DNA of 64,000 bases from JAGPDB01 sp046331265 (GCA_046331265.1 JAXLRE010000005.1:1-64000), one strand, 5' to 3'. Shown: positions 1 through 9,233, counted from the stretch's first letter. The notes: a model not told the origin generated them from the letters alone. Translations and numbers: made by a program.

Positions 1-28
1 GTTACTCTCGTGTTTACCTTTATTTCGT

Positions 29-62
29 CCGGAAATCGATATTTTTTCGACCCAACACGCGA
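29..62. repeat. Hairpin-like element, copy 1 (TCGACCCAACACG family)
   Basis: The 13-mer TCGACCCAACACG at 47-59 recurs exactly at 40258-40270 and 50258-50270, each time just beyond the 3' end of a minus-strand gene. Here the left arm is degenerate (GTCCGGAAAT against ATTTTTTCGAC) and there is a short T-run. It lies just past the stop codon of the KimA-like gene, so a transcription terminator or 3'-end element is the likely role. The gene to the left is outside the window. Confidence 0.5.
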
Positions 63-82
63 ATAGCGGATGAAAGCGGGGT

Positions 83-1957
83 TTATTCGACTTGGTATGG
101 AACCGAAGTTACAACAGTATTCTTCCTAAAAAGCAGTCTTCCTTTTAACAAGAGTGCCGATTGGTTATGAAGTAGATGTTCCCACCAACGATGAACAACA
201 AATTCAGGAATTATTACAGTAACTATGTCATTGTCGTATCTCGAATCTAGATCATCCACTGCCTGAAGAATTGGTCTCATTAATTCACGGTATGGAGAAT
301 AAATAATTTCTAGTGAAATATCGAGATTAAAGTTTTCCCATTGCTCAACGACTTTCTTTCGTTCTTCTTCATCACTGACAACGGTAATCGCGACCAAATG
401 GTTTGGAGCTAATGATCTTGCATATTCAAGAGCTTGCAATGTTCCTCTATGCATACGGCCGACTAAAACCATAACAGTGTGGTTCATTCTCTGTGGACGA
501 TATTCAGTTGGAACAGCAATAGATTTTTGCACTCTCTTGTAATGGCTATGTATAAATTTGAACTGCAAAAAGACAATACCGACAACAAGAATTGAAACCC
601 AAGCACCCGACATAAACTTTGTCACGGCAACAATGCATAAAACTACAAAAGTTGCGCTCGCTCCCACAGCGTTAATTACAAGGCTCAATTGCCATTTTGG
701 TTCTTTAAGTTTAAGATGGTGTTTAACCATTCCCAATTGTGACAAAGTAAACGATGTAAAAACACCTACTGCATATAAAGGTATAAGTTTTGTTTCAGAT
801 CCCTTAAATATTGTCACCAAAGCAATAGCTGCAACGCTTAATAAAATCACACCGTTAGAAAAAACTAAACGATCACCTCTATTCCCTAGTTGCCTTGGTA
901 GATATCCATCACGAGCTATCAAAGATGACAACCTTGGGAAGTCAGCATAAGCAGTGTTAGCAGCCATCAACAAAATTAAAGCAGTCGAAAACTGAAGTAC
1001 TAAAAACATTGGATTATGACGACCAAATACCGCAATACCCATTTGTGCAAACACGGTAGTACCTTGCTCTAATGGAATTGGATGTAAATGTGTTGCTAAG
1101 TAACTGACGCCAAAAAATAGTGAGCCAAGTATAAATGCCATCCAAGTAAGTGTTGTCGCAGCGTTTTTTGAAACTGGTTTTCTAAATGCAGGAACACCAT
1201 TACTTATAGCTTCAACACCTGTTAAAGCAACAGCACCTGAAGAGAAACCTCTAAGCAAAAGCATAAGTGTAAGCGACCCAGCACCGACGAGCATTAAGTG
1301 ACCTTCTTTAATTTGGTCAACATAAAGTTTTGGATCAATTTTTTCTATACCACCAAACCATCCAAAGTAACTTTTACTCATTCCATATAGAACCAGTGAA
1401 CTCAAAGCAAAAATATAAACATAAGTCGGAATTGCAAAAATTCGTCCACTCTCTTTTACCCCGCGTAAGTTTGCCAACATAATAAAGATAATTGCACCTA
1501 CACATATTTCAACCGTATAGCTTTGCCAAGAGGCAAAAGCAGGAATTGAGATGATTGCACGAACACCAGCACATATAGATACAGCAACCGTCAATATATA
1601 ATCGACCAAAAGAGATGCACCTGCAACCAAACTAGGAGTCTCACCAAGGTTTTCTCTCGACACAACATAAGACCCTCCACCATTAGGGTATGCAAATATT
1701 GTTTGGCGATACGAGATCGTAACAATGGTCAAAAGCAATGCAACAGCAATTGCAATCGGTGTTAAAGCATTAAGACCAAGAGCAAGTGTTGATGTGCCAT
1801 AAGCAATTACCATCAAGATTTCTTGAGTCGCATACGCAGTTGAAGAAATAGCATCTGAAGAAAAAACAGCTAATGCAACTGTTTTTGTAATTCTTTGATG
1901 ATCTAGTTCATTACTAGCTAGTGGTTTGCCGACGAATATTCTTTTGAGTACAGTCAC
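83..1957 (-). CDS. kimA: KimA-type APC family potassium importer
   Basis: A 624-residue APC-superfamily permease with about 12 membrane segments and a cytoplasmic C-terminal domain. It resembles Bacillus KimA (YdaO) along its whole length: the N-terminal IGKPL-like start (here VGKPL), LSSDA-like SSDA motif, YRQ..-AYP-GGG-Y segment, SSGAVALTGVEAISN, RGDRL-FSNG and a C-terminal HNQSALLL. KimA is a high-affinity K+/H+ symporter shut by c-di-AMP binding at its cytoplasmic domain. The start is GTG. It is divergent from two TrkA/RCK proteins, an arrangement also seen in mycobacteria (Rv2690c beside CeoB/CeoC), which supports a role in potassium homeostasis. No c-di-AMP riboswitch fits in the 57 bp before it. 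Potassium as substrate is inferred from the family; other members carry amino acids. Confidence 0.85.
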   Translation of the reverse strand: MTVLKRIFVGKPLASNELDHQRITKTVALAVFSSDAISSTAYATQEILMVIAYGTSTLALGLNALTPIAIAVALLLTIVTISYRQTIFAYPNGGGSYVVSRENLGETPSLVAGASLLVDYILTVAVSICAGVRAIISIPAFASWQSYTVEICVGAIIFIMLANLRGVKESGRIFAIPTYVYIFALSSLVLYGMSKSYFGWFGGIEKIDPKLYVDQIKEGHLMLVGAGSLTLMLLLRGFSSGAVALTGVEAISNGVPAFRKPVSKNAATTLTWMAFILGSLFFGVSYLATHLHPIPLEQGTTVFAQMGIAVFGRHNPMFLVLQFSTALILLMAANTAYADFPRLSSLIARDGYLPRQLGNRGDRLVFSNGVILLSVAAIALVTIFKGSETKLIPLYAVGVFTSFTLSQLGMVKHHLKLKEPKWQLSLVINAVGASATFVVLCIVAVTKFMSGAWVSILVVGIVFLQFKFIHSHYKRVQKSIAVPTEYRPQRMNHTVMVLVGRMHRGTLQALEYARSLAPNHLVAITVVSDEEERKKVVEQWENFNLDISLEIIYSPYRELMRPILQAVDDLDSRYDNDIVTVIIPEFVVHRWWEHLLHNQSALLLKGRLLFRKNTVVTSVPYQVE

Positions 1958-2002
1958 ACACCTAGTTTTGTCGGTTTTGGTGCATTAATGAGGGATTTAC
2001 AC

Positions 2003-2008
2003 TAAATT
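2003..2008 (+). promoter_or_regulatory. -10 box of leaderless ceoB promoter
   Basis: TAAATT followed by exactly six bases and the ATG of ceoB. There is no Shine-Dalgarno sequence. This is the TANNNT-N6-start layout of actinobacterial leaderless transcripts, repeated at many genes here. Confidence 0.5.
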
Positions 2009-2014
2009 ATTAAT

Positions 2015-2674
2015 ATGCATTTTGTTGTTGTAGGTTGCGGTCGAGTTGGCAAGAACCTTACTAAGTATTTACTTGACAGAGGACATAGCGTTTCACTTAT
2101 CGATAAAAATCCTGACTCTTTTCGAAAAGTAGAACGAAATGATAATCTTTCGACGCTAATTGGTATTGGGTACGACAAAGAAGTTTTAGAATCAGCCCGC
2201 ATTAAAGAAGCTGATGGTTTAGCAGCTGTTACATCAGGCGATAATTCGAATATTGTCATTGCACGAATTGCTAAAGAAATATATGGCGTAAATCATGTGA
2301 CCGCGCGAATATATGATTCTCAACGCGCAAGCCTTTATCAACGTCTAGGAATTTCTACTGTTGCATCCGTTTCATGGACAACAGATCAATTCATAAAACG
2401 AATAGCACCAGAAAATGACACCACCGACTGGGTTGACCCGTCTGGCAACGTAGTCATAATTGAAAGGCTAATGCCCAAACATTGGGCTGGAAAAAATTTA
2501 TCTTCGCTTTTTGAAAAAGATAAATTCACACCTATAGCAATATCTCATATTGGTAATACTTCTGTTGTTTCACAGCAAACCAAAGCACATGAAGATGACA
2601 GAATCTTTATCGCATGTAATAAAGATAGGATTGAAGAACTCGACACACTTCTTAGCGACGGAGCCGACGAATGA
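2015..2674 (+). CDS. ceoB: TrkA-family potassium uptake regulator, CeoB type
   Basis: A 219-residue protein with an N-terminal Rossmann (TrkA-N) domain, whose dinucleotide motif VGCGRVG lies near residues 5-11, and an RCK_C (TrkA-C) domain from about residue 140. Such proteins bind NAD(H) or ATP and gate potassium transporters. It overlaps the next TrkA gene by 4 bp (ATGA), so the two are translationally coupled and may form a heteromeric ring. The gene divergent to it encodes the KimA-like importer, the most likely partner in this window. The same CeoB-CeoC tandem exists in mycobacteria and Streptomyces. The start is set by the leaderless promoter box six bases upstream. Confidence 0.85.
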   Translation: MHFVVVGCGRVGKNLTKYLLDRGHSVSLIDKNPDSFRKVERNDNLSTLIGIGYDKEVLESARIKEADGLAAVTSGDNSNIVIARIAKEIYGVNHVTARIYDSQRASLYQRLGISTVASVSWTTDQFIKRIAPENDTTDWVDPSGNVVIIERLMPKHWAGKNLSSLFEKDKFTPIAISHIGNTSVVSQQTKAHEDDRIFIACNKDRIEELDTLLSDGADE

Positions 2675-3342
2675 ATATTGTAATTGTTGGTGGTGGAATA
2701 AACGGAAAGTATGTTTCTTTAGAACTATGCCAAATTGGCCATGATGTAACTGTCATAGATAGAGATTTCAAAGTTGAAGAATTGTGGTCAATCGCAAATA
2801 TGAGAGGTTATGAATTAAGTGTGATCGTTGGTGATGGATGCGAAATGAAGACACTTGCTGATGCTGATGCACAAAATGCCGATGTTCTAATCGCATGCAC
2901 AGGTGATGACGAAGATAACCTTGTTATTTCCTTACTAGCCAAGCAAGAATTTGGAGTTCCAAAAGTTATTGCAAGAGTAAATCATCCCAAAAATGAATGG
3001 CTATTTAATGACCATTGGGGAATAGATCGGGCAGTTTCTCCATCGCACTTATTAACTTCACTGGTTGAAGAAGAAGTATCGCGTGACAAAATCGTTGAAC
3101 TACTTAGCTTCGATGATGGCAGAGTTGAGCTTGTCGAGACAACACTTTCAGAACAATCTCCTCTAGTTGGAAAAACTGTTTCTGAATTAAATATTCCACG
3201 TGAATGCTCATTAGTAGCTGTGGTTAGAGAGGGACATGTTGTTTTCCCAAGAAACGAAACCGTTATATCTTCAGGCGATGAATTAGTTCTTTTATCTTCT
3301 AGGTCTGTTGCTGGTGAAGTTCAAGAAATTTTTGAATCTTAA
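2671..3342 (+). CDS. ceoC: TrkA-family potassium uptake regulator, CeoC type
   Basis: A 223-residue paralogue of the preceding protein: TrkA-N Rossmann domain with VGGGINGKY (GxGxxG variant GGGING) at residues 5-13 and a TrkA-C domain in the last 80 residues (SPLVGKTVSEL and GDELVLL motifs). It probably binds nucleotide and partners CeoB. Its ATG overlaps the ceoB stop by 4 bp. Its stop overlaps the stop of the convergent OB-fold gene by 4 bp, so no separate terminator exists between them. Confidence 0.85.
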   Translation: MNIVIVGGGINGKYVSLELCQIGHDVTVIDRDFKVEELWSIANMRGYELSVIVGDGCEMKTLADADAQNADVLIACTGDDEDNLVISLLAKQEFGVPKVIARVNHPKNEWLFNDHWGIDRAVSPSHLLTSLVEEEVSRDKIVELLSFDDGRVELVETTLSEQSPLVGKTVSELNIPRECSLVAVVREGHVVFPRNETVISSGDELVLLSSRSVAGEVQEIFES

Positions 3343-3647
3343 ATAATTTCGTAATAAGGATTAGCAATAGTTAATTCCCCTTCATCCATCTGGACAAATC
3401 CTTCGAGAAGAATAATTGATCCTAACGTTATTCCCGCTATCTGTTTACGACCAAAAAACCAGCCATTAATTTTTCCAGTTCCATCATTAATAACGACCTC
3501 TAACCAATGACTTTCCCCTTTAGGGACAATTCTTGTAGTTTTCACCTCACCGATAAAACGGCCTCTAGCTCTAGGCACTGCATCTTTGCATTGCTGAGCA
3601 CCGTATGTTTCTTCAATTTTATGTATGCGATTTTCCCTATTAAACAC
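3339..3647 (-). CDS. OB-fold nucleic-acid-binding protein (Rv2694c-like)
   Basis: A 102-residue protein with an OB-fold-like pattern: IGEVKTTRIVP, a short loop, LEVVINDGTGKINGWFFGRKQIAGI, then ILLEGFVQMDEGELTIANPYYEII. The 'DGTG-I...FFG' core is typical of RecG-wedge/OB anticodon-type folds. Genes of this type lie beside ceoB/ceoC in mycobacteria. Function is unknown beyond likely nucleic-acid binding. It converges on ceoC with a 4-bp overlap. Confidence 0.7.
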   Translation of the reverse strand: MFNRENRIHKIEETYGAQQCKDAVPRARGRFIGEVKTTRIVPKGESHWLEVVINDGTGKINGWFFGRKQIAGITLGSIILLEGFVQMDEGELTIANPYYEII

Positions 3648-3718
3648 ATAAGAATTATATATCTTTTCGATATCGTTGTTTTTGTATTAAAAATCTGGAA
3701 GAATTCAAAATTACCTTT

Positions 3719-4213
3719 ATGAATAAAAAATATGTTATTTGTCTAAGCGTCGTTTTAATAGTTGCACTTACTTCATGTTCAAGTGTGCAAAATCGTGAAA
3801 GAATAGCTTCTAAACCTAGTTCTAAAAATACTATTGAACTCAAAATTGCATCTCGCTCAACAACCATAAATGAAACAACGACCGATACATTAGATAAAAA
3901 AATAGAGAACAAAATCAAAAATACTCTTGAAACTCTTTTATCTAAAGGATCAAAAAGCGATGTTAAATCAGAAGTAACTACAGAAATTTATGCATCAACA
4001 TTTCAAGATTATGGAAAATACAAAAAGAATTCTGCTGATATTGAAATTAACTTATTAAAGACTGATGCAGGACAAGATAACCTTATAGCAACAAAAGTAT
4101 TGCAAAAATTAACTGATTCAACCGGAAAAGTATCAGAAAACTCTGGCTTTATTTATTTTAACGAAAATGCTTCAGTTATTGGATTCGATTTTGGACCTAA
4201 GAAAGAATTATAA
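3719..4213 (+). CDS. Putative lipoprotein, unknown function
   Basis: A 164-residue protein with a lipoprotein signal: MNKK, a hydrophobic stretch, then the lipobox LTSC with Cys at residue 20. The mature part is Lys/Ser/Thr-rich and probably sits on the outer face of the membrane. I recognise no domain. It is followed after one base by the LCP ligase gene, so the two are probably one operon, which suggests a cell-envelope role. It has no obvious Shine-Dalgarno sequence. Confidence 0.65.
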   Translation: MNKKYVICLSVVLIVALTSCSSVQNRERIASKPSSKNTIELKIASRSTTINETTTDTLDKKIENKIKNTLETLLSKGSKSDVKSEVTTEIYASTFQDYGKYKKNSADIEINLLKTDAGQDNLIATKVLQKLTDSTGKVSENSGFIYFNENASVIGFDFGPKKEL

Positions 4214-4214
4214 A

Positions 4215-5141
4215 ATGAAACTACTTTCAAAAATCTTTATAATTTTGACATTTACAACTATGACACTGTTATTAGTTTCTTCCACAATTTCTTATGGACT
4301 TATTAAAACAAATACTTCTGATAATTCAATCAAGGTATCAAAACATACTAAACATCTATTCAACGACTTCGGTCGTTACCAAGGAAGCTTTTACCCAACA
4401 AAATCAGGAACTTTCTTTATCCTCGTAATAGGAAATGATTACCGGCCAGGTGTAGAAGGAGCTCGTGCAGACGCTATTCATCTTGTAGGGATCAATACCG
4501 ATTTGAATAAAGCTTCAATAATTAATTTTCCCAGGGACACGAATGTTCAGATTCCAGGCCATGGAACATCAAAAATCAACGCTGCAAATGCATATGGAGG
4601 TTCTACGTTAACTGCACAAACCCTCGAACAACTTACAGGTGTAAGTATTTCATATATTTTAGAAGCTAATTTTGCAGCGTTTAAAGGATTAATTGATGAT
4701 TTTGGAGGTATTGAAGTTAATGTTGAAAAAGAAATGCACGATTCAAACTCTGGTTCAAACTTTTCTCCTGGCATAAATAAAATGGATGGAGGCCAAGCGC
4801 TAGCTTTCTCCAGAGATCGACATAGCTTCCCTATAGGCGATTTACAAAGAACAAAAAATCAAGCGAAACTTTTAATTGCTGGACTTGCACAAATGCAAAA
4901 AACAAAAACTACTATTCCAGATAAATTTATTTCAGCTGTAAAGATTTCTAAACACTTAAAACTTACAAACCTTTCTCTAAAAGACATCTTCTTCTTGCTT
5001 CAACAAGCAAGCAAAGTTGACCCTACTAATGTGTCCAATATTGTGGTTCCATGGTCGAAATCGAATACATTATCCCCTAAAGCAAACGACTTGTTTGCAG
5101 ATTTTAAAGATAACGCGGTCATAGATAGCTACAAAGAATAA
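4215..5141 (+). CDS. LytR-CpsA-Psr (LCP) family cell-wall glycopolymer ligase
   Basis: A 308-residue protein with one N-terminal membrane anchor and an extracellular LCP domain. LCP enzymes move undecaprenyl-phosphate-linked glycopolymers onto peptidoglycan. Diagnostic pieces are VIGNDYRPG near residue 80, ARADAIHLVGI, NFPRDT with the conserved Arg, KINAANAYGG, GGIEVNV, and FSRDRH....GDLQRTKNQ. I chose ATG 4215, one base after the lipoprotein stop; the longer frame from 4167 would run through that gene. It converges directly on the Tad block with no gap. Confidence 0.88.
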   Translation: MKLLSKIFIILTFTTMTLLLVSSTISYGLIKTNTSDNSIKVSKHTKHLFNDFGRYQGSFYPTKSGTFFILVIGNDYRPGVEGARADAIHLVGINTDLNKASIINFPRDTNVQIPGHGTSKINAANAYGGSTLTAQTLEQLTGVSISYILEANFAAFKGLIDDFGGIEVNVEKEMHDSNSGSNFSPGINKMDGGQALAFSRDRHSFPIGDLQRTKNQAKLLIAGLAQMQKTKTTIPDKFISAVKISKHLKLTNLSLKDIFFLLQQASKVDPTNVSNIVVPWSKSNTLSPKANDLFADFKDNAVIDSYKE

Positions 5142-5474
5142 TTAACTGGCAATTGCTTTAGCTCTGGCTTTAATTAAAGAACTAAATCGAGATTGAACTA
5201 GGACCTCGACGCTATATTCATCTTTTTTACATTCCAATAATACGGATTCATTTTTAGATGCTATATTTCTTGCCGCTTGGCATACCCTTTCATAGCTGCT
5301 ATTAGCTATTTCATATGCCCCACTGAGTGCTGCGGCATCGGCAGCATTTTGTGTTTTTGAAGATAGATATAGGACTTTCCCTAATTTTACTGTCGACAAA
5401 ATAACCAAAAGGCATAAGCAACACAAAAATACGCCTAAGACGAATGCAGTGCCTGCTTCATTTTCACGTTTCAT
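5142..5474 (-). CDS. TadE/TadG-like small envelope protein (Rv3654c type)
   Basis: A 110-residue protein with an N-terminal hydrophobic segment (residues 8-30) followed by the NAADAAALSGA motif typical of TadG/Rv3654c-like proteins. It is the last gene of the Tad block. By family these are minor pseudopilins or envelope factors of Flp/Tad pili. It directly abuts the LCP gene, so the two operons converge with no spacer. Confidence 0.75.
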   Translation of the reverse strand: MKRENEAGTAFVLGVFLCCLCLLVILSTVKLGKVLYLSSKTQNAADAAALSGAYEIANSSYERVCQAARNIASKNESVLLECKKDEYSVEVLVQSRFSSLIKARAKAIAS

Positions 5475-5830
5475 TATTTTTCTACCCTCATTGTTGTAGA
5501 ACTTTCTACAGTGACGGGAGGAAAGATTATGCCAATTAATGGCAAATTACTTTTTACTGTCTTTTTAGCTACAACTGTTAAGTATTCACCTTTAGTCGAT
5601 GGTCGGGCTATGTCATATTGAATATTGGATTCGATTCTATTTCCTTGTCGAAGTGCAGTCATGTGGTCAGGGTTTACTGCTAACTCTCTTGCTACGACAC
5701 GAGATGAATTAGAAACAGCAATGTAGCTTCTGACCACAACTGCAACTTGGATTATAAACATAAGAAATATGCATAACAGAGGAATTATTAATGCAAACTC
5801 TACAGTTGATTGCCCACTTTCATTTTTCAT
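5474..5830 (-). CDS. TadE-like pseudopilin
   Basis: A 118-residue protein starting MKNESGQSTVEFAL, the classic TadE signature with Glu at +5 of the hydrophobic segment, then a single membrane helix and a short extracellular tail. I prefer ATG 5830 over 5902 because it overlaps the stop of the upstream DUF4244 gene by 4 bp and puts the prepilin-like motif at the N-terminus. It probably feeds into a Tad pilus or a type II-like secretion fibre. Confidence 0.78.
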   Translation of the reverse strand: MKNESGQSTVEFALIIPLLCIFLMFIIQVAVVVRSYIAVSNSSRVVARELAVNPDHMTALRQGNRIESNIQYDIARPSTKGEYLTVVAKKTVKSNLPLIGIIFPPVTVESSTTMRVEK

Positions 5831-6021
5831 GGAGTTTTTGAAACCACTCTTGATATAACAGTCTCGAACAAGTTTCCAATTGAGCCAGTAGATCCCGCCC
5901 AACTAAGCAAGAGCAAAGCAATAGCAGCTGCACCTAAAATGACAAGTGAATACTCTGCTGTCGATTGGCCATTTTCTTGACCATCTGTCAATTGATGTAT
6001 TCTCATAAAGAAATTTTTCAT
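5827..6021 (-). CDS. DUF4244 Flp-like small protein
   Basis: A 64-residue protein with a GQSTAEYSL motif followed by one transmembrane helix, as in DUF4244 proteins of actinobacterial Tad loci. It is probably the major Flp-type pilin or a structural pseudopilin. ATG 6021 is preceded by GAAAGGGATGGA, a good ribosome site; the longer frame to 6084 would extend into tadC. No prepilin peptidase gene is seen in the window. Confidence 0.75.
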   Translation of the reverse strand: MKNFFMRIHQLTDGQENGQSTAEYSLVILGAAAIALLLLSWAGSTGSIGNLFETVISRVVSKTP

Positions 6022-6037
6022 TCCATCCCTTTCAAAG

Positions 6038-6550
6038 TTAGTAGTTAAATTTAAGTAAGCCATCAACCAAAGTTGGGACGACACTTAAAAGAACAAAAGA
6101 GGGAAGAATACAAAAAACTAAAGGAAATAAAGTCAATACTGGTACCTTTTTTATCGATGTTTCATACAAGCGACGAATTCTATTCCTAGCATCAATATGC
6201 ATTAAATCTAAAGAGTAAATACAACTAACACCAGTATCGTATGATTCTCTTAATAAATGTGAAAGTGATCTTAAATTAACATTTTCACTTAATATTTCAA
6301 AAACTCTATCGAAGTTTTTTCCAAGGTCTACTTCGTTTCGGGCTTTCTCAAAAATAACTGCATATGATTCTGGAACATGTCTGCTTACAATTTTGAACGA
6401 CTGCTCATTAGAGACTCCAGCTGACATACAAAGGGAAAACAATGTATAAACATAAGGCAAATCATAAAGATTTGATATTTGTTGATTCTTTTGCAAATGT
6501 TCTTCTTTTCTTCTTTTTTTCAACTCAATCAAAATATTTAGTATTTTCAT
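6038..6550 (-). CDS. tadC: TadC-like type II secretion F-domain protein
   Basis: A 170-residue membrane protein with a type II secretion F (GspF-like) domain: cytoplasmic helices carrying ESYDTGVS and a C-terminal hydrophobic pair (VLTLFPLVFCILPSF). It pairs with the larger TadB upstream to form the inner-membrane platform of the Tad machine. It overlaps tadB by 4 bp. Confidence 0.75.
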   Translation of the reverse strand: MKILNILIELKKRRKEEHLQKNQQISNLYDLPYVYTLFSLCMSAGVSNEQSFKIVSRHVPESYAVIFEKARNEVDLGKNFDRVFEILSENVNLRSLSHLLRESYDTGVSCIYSLDLMHIDARNRIRRLYETSIKKVPVLTLFPLVFCILPSFVLLSVVPTLVDGLLKFNY

Positions 6551-7392
6551 TTTCTAAAGACCTTGCTCGTTATACGTTTTATCCACAAAAGTCCCGAAAC
6601 TTCTAAGCTGATGCCTATAACCAAACAAAGCAGTCCAAATGGATTTGTAAATAAAAAGGAAATACTGTTCGTTCCTGTCAGACTTGAGATAAACACCATT
6701 GCAATAGGAAGTAGCGATATAACTATCGTTGAAATTTTTACTTGAGCCATAGATGTTTCTAAGTCATCTTTCAAACTATTATCTTGATGGAAGCTGTCAC
6801 CTATTCGATCGAAGATTCCCGAACTTGAACCTCCTGTATTAGATGCAACTAATAATGACGCAAATAAAATATTTTCAAAAGGTGAACTCTGAGCGCCACT
6901 TATCTTGCTAATGGCCTGCTCTAAAGAATACCCGCTTTGTATATTTTTGTTTAGCCTATTAAAGAATCCGTACTTATTTTCTTCTGATAAAAGCATGATG
7001 GCATTTTCAAGAGTTTGCCCCGATCTTATGTACCTTGAAAGACTATAACAAGCTTCGTCATAATCATCTTTATGGTTGCGTTTTATAACATTAGATTTTG
7101 TCTTCAGGAGTATAAATCCAACAACAAAGCAAGCTAAAGGCAATATAAGTGAATACTGAAATGAGATTGATAAACCAAATATATATGATGTTATTAGAGC
7201 ATATAGAATTATTCGTTTTATAGAATCTGCATCAAAACAATACCCAGCTTGCTTAAATTGCTCTTCTAAATATTTATCAACAATCGACCTGTTTGCATTC
7301 TTAAAAGCTGCCATATATATTAAATTACGATCAATAATTATTTTTAAAATGTACAAACTCACCATGACTAAAAGTACATAAAAAACAATCAT
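6547..7392 (-). CDS. tadB: TadB-like type II secretion F-domain protein
   Basis: A 281-residue inner-membrane platform protein with N-terminal membrane helices, a cytoplasmic GspF-type four-helix domain around residues 100-220 (SRYIRSGQTLENAI, ASNTGGSSSGIFDRIG) and C-terminal helices. The GG-S/T-xx-F pattern is typical of TadB. It overlaps the tadA stop by 4 bp. Confidence 0.78.
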   Translation of the reverse strand: MIVFYVLLVMVSLYILKIIIDRNLIYMAAFKNANRSIVDKYLEEQFKQAGYCFDADSIKRIILYALITSYIFGLSISFQYSLILPLACFVVGFILLKTKSNVIKRNHKDDYDEACYSLSRYIRSGQTLENAIMLLSEENKYGFFNRLNKNIQSGYSLEQAISKISGAQSSPFENILFASLLVASNTGGSSSGIFDRIGDSFHQDNSLKDDLETSMAQVKISTIVISLLPIAMVFISSLTGTNSISFLFTNPFGLLCLVIGISLEVSGLLWIKRITSKVFRK

Positions 7393-8484
7393 AATAATGG
7401 CCTTGCAACTTGAATTATTTTTGGGTTATTTGAAGATCTATCTATTTCAGAAATTGAACTTATCTGCCGCATACCGTGAACATTGTTAGTAAAAATGATT
7501 ACGTCAATCCCCATATAAAATTGTCTAGTTATTGCTTCATACGAGAATCCTTTATGAGCCAAGATTGCCAAGGAAGCTAGCCTGTCAATAACTTCATACG
7601 GACCATTCGCATGCAAAGTGCATATAGAGCCGTCATGTCCAGTATTTAAAGCTTGCATCAAATCAAATGCTTCAACAGAACGGACCTCGCCCAAAACTAT
7701 GCGATCAGGTCTCATTCGTAATGATGCTTTAACAAGATCTCTTAAAGAAACATTTCCTTTCCCATCCGAATTAGGAAATCTTGCAACTAACTTGACTACT
7801 TGCGGATGATCACATAATAATTCAGGAGTTTCTTCGATCGTAACGACTCTTTCATCTTTCGAAATCATGTTTAGCAAACAATTAACCAATGATGTTTTAC
7901 CAGAACTCGTAGAACCAGCAACGATAATATTTTTCTTACTTTGTATATAGCTCTCTTACTAATGCTTGAACATCTTTATCATCTGTAAATTGATTTAAGG
8001 CAAGAACATCCTTCTTAAACTTACGTATTGTGAGATACGGCCCATTTTGAGCAATAGGATCAAGTACCGCATGGACTCTAGAGCCATCGTTTGAATAGGA
8101 ATCTAAAATGGGAGCTGAACTATCAAACTTCGATCCTGAACGCGCTGCAATCTTTTTAATAATTTGAATTAATTCTTCTTTTCCTATTTCAAACTTAACT
8201 TCCTTAAGAGCTCCTTCCTGTTCAATATAAACTTTTTGAAACGCATTAATCATAATTTCATTAATTGTTTCATCTTGTAGCAGTTTCTCTATTTTGCCAA
8301 AGCCTTTAATTTCATTATCGACATCATTAGTTATTGCTTCTTTTTCTGCGATAGAAATTAACGGATATTGGGATTCAAAAAAATTCTCAGCCAACAGATC
8401 AATTTCTTCCCTAGATAGATCATTGCTAGAAACTGAATCCACTAAGTAGTCGTGAAGCTCATTTTGAATATGTCTCATATTCAT
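7389..8484 (-). CDS. tadA: TadA/CpaF-type secretion ATPase, interrupted by a frameshift
   Basis: Two adjacent reading frames together make one TadA ATPase of normal length (about 365 residues). The upstream part (8484-7936, 182 aa) has the N-terminal domain with INEIMINAF and GSRVHAVL. The downstream part carries the Walker A GSTSSGKTS, the EETPEL Walker B-like box, the aspartate/His boxes and LGEVRSVEAFDL. The Walker A and QSKKNIIVA lead-in are read in the frame one base further on, just after RELYT at about 7936-7945, and the first frame stops at TAA 7936-7938. So a net shift of +1 (or -2) is needed. It may be a sequencing or assembly error, a pseudogene or a programmed shift. Flanking genes are intact and overlap by 4 bp, favouring error or a very recent mutation. 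Confidence 0.75.
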
Positions 8485-9233
8485 ATACTTAACTTTGACT
8501 TTATGTATGCAAAATATCTATCTGTCTCATTAACTGGTTCGTCCCAGAATTCTTGGTAGCTATTTCGCTCCATATCGAGAAAATAATTCGAAAATAGTTT
8601 TAATATTTCTTGTGGAGACTTATCGACGAGCACTCCAGCATCAATTAAATTTGCGTAGTCCCTTCGTGCTTCAATTTCAATGAGTTGTTTAACACCAGAG
8701 GAATCTGCGATTTGTTTAGTGCTTATAGATCTACCTGATTCAGAAACGACAATGATCGAGTCAGTTAAATTTTTTAAGTCATGATTAATAAAAGCACTCA
8801 AACCAAGAAAACATTTCCGAATTACAGCTATTACTAAGTCACATGAATTAGCAATATCGAGTTGAAGTTGGCCCTTACAAAGTCCACAATCAAATACCAT
8901 ATTGGTTTCGTCGCTAAATAGCGGTGACAGCATTTCATTTCTTTGACTGTCTGTTGTATCAGAGATTAAATTTCCGATCGACGGCCCAACATAGTTGAGA
9001 TTTTTCGTTAAGTTAAGCGAGATTTTCTTAAAAGACTCGATAGATTTTTCTGGGCTATTTAACCAATCACCAAATCCAAATTTGATTTCTTCGATATTTA
9101 GGAGGATCTGAGAATCTCCGTTACAAGCATCAATAAAAATAGTAGGCGAACTGATAGAAAGCGTTTTAGCTACAAGCGCAGCACAAGTCGTTGTGCCTGA
9201 CCCACCTTTTGGTGAATAAATACAAACTTTCAA
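8481..9233 (-). CDS. TadZ/CpaE-like MinD-family ATPase
   Basis: A 250-residue protein with a deviant Walker A (SPKGGSGTTT, residues 8-17) of the ParA/MinD superfamily and FDCGLCKG as the switch-II-like segment. It corresponds to the CpaE-like protein (Rv3660c type) that heads actinobacterial Tad loci and probably positions the Tad machine in the cell. The start codon appears to be TTG, with GGGAAG upstream. It overlaps tadA by 4 bp and is the first gene of the operon. Confidence 0.78.
   Translation of the reverse strand: MKVCIYSPKGGSGTTTCAALVAKTLSISSPTIFIDACNGDSQILLNIEEIKFGFGDWLNSPEKSIESFKKISLNLTKNLNYVGPSIGNLISDTTDSQRNEMLSPLFSDETNMVFDCGLCKGQLQLDIANSCDLVIAVIRKCFLGLSAFINHDLKNLTDSIIVVSESGRSISTKQIADSSGVKQLIEIEARRDYANLIDAGVLVDKSPQEILKLFSNYFLDMERNSYQEFWDEPVNETDRYFAYIKSKLSI

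Noticed and set aside
1958..2014. c-di-AMP riboswitch (ydaO type) before the KimA-like gene
   Set aside because: Only 57 bp separate the divergent genes, too short for the riboswitch.
4167..4214. Longer LCP start at 4167
   Set aside because: The added 16 residues lie within the preceding lipoprotein gene; ATG 4215 has a signal-like N-terminus.
7389..8484. Two separate genes for tadA halves
   Set aside because: The halves make one normal-length ATPase and the second lacks a start before the Walker A.
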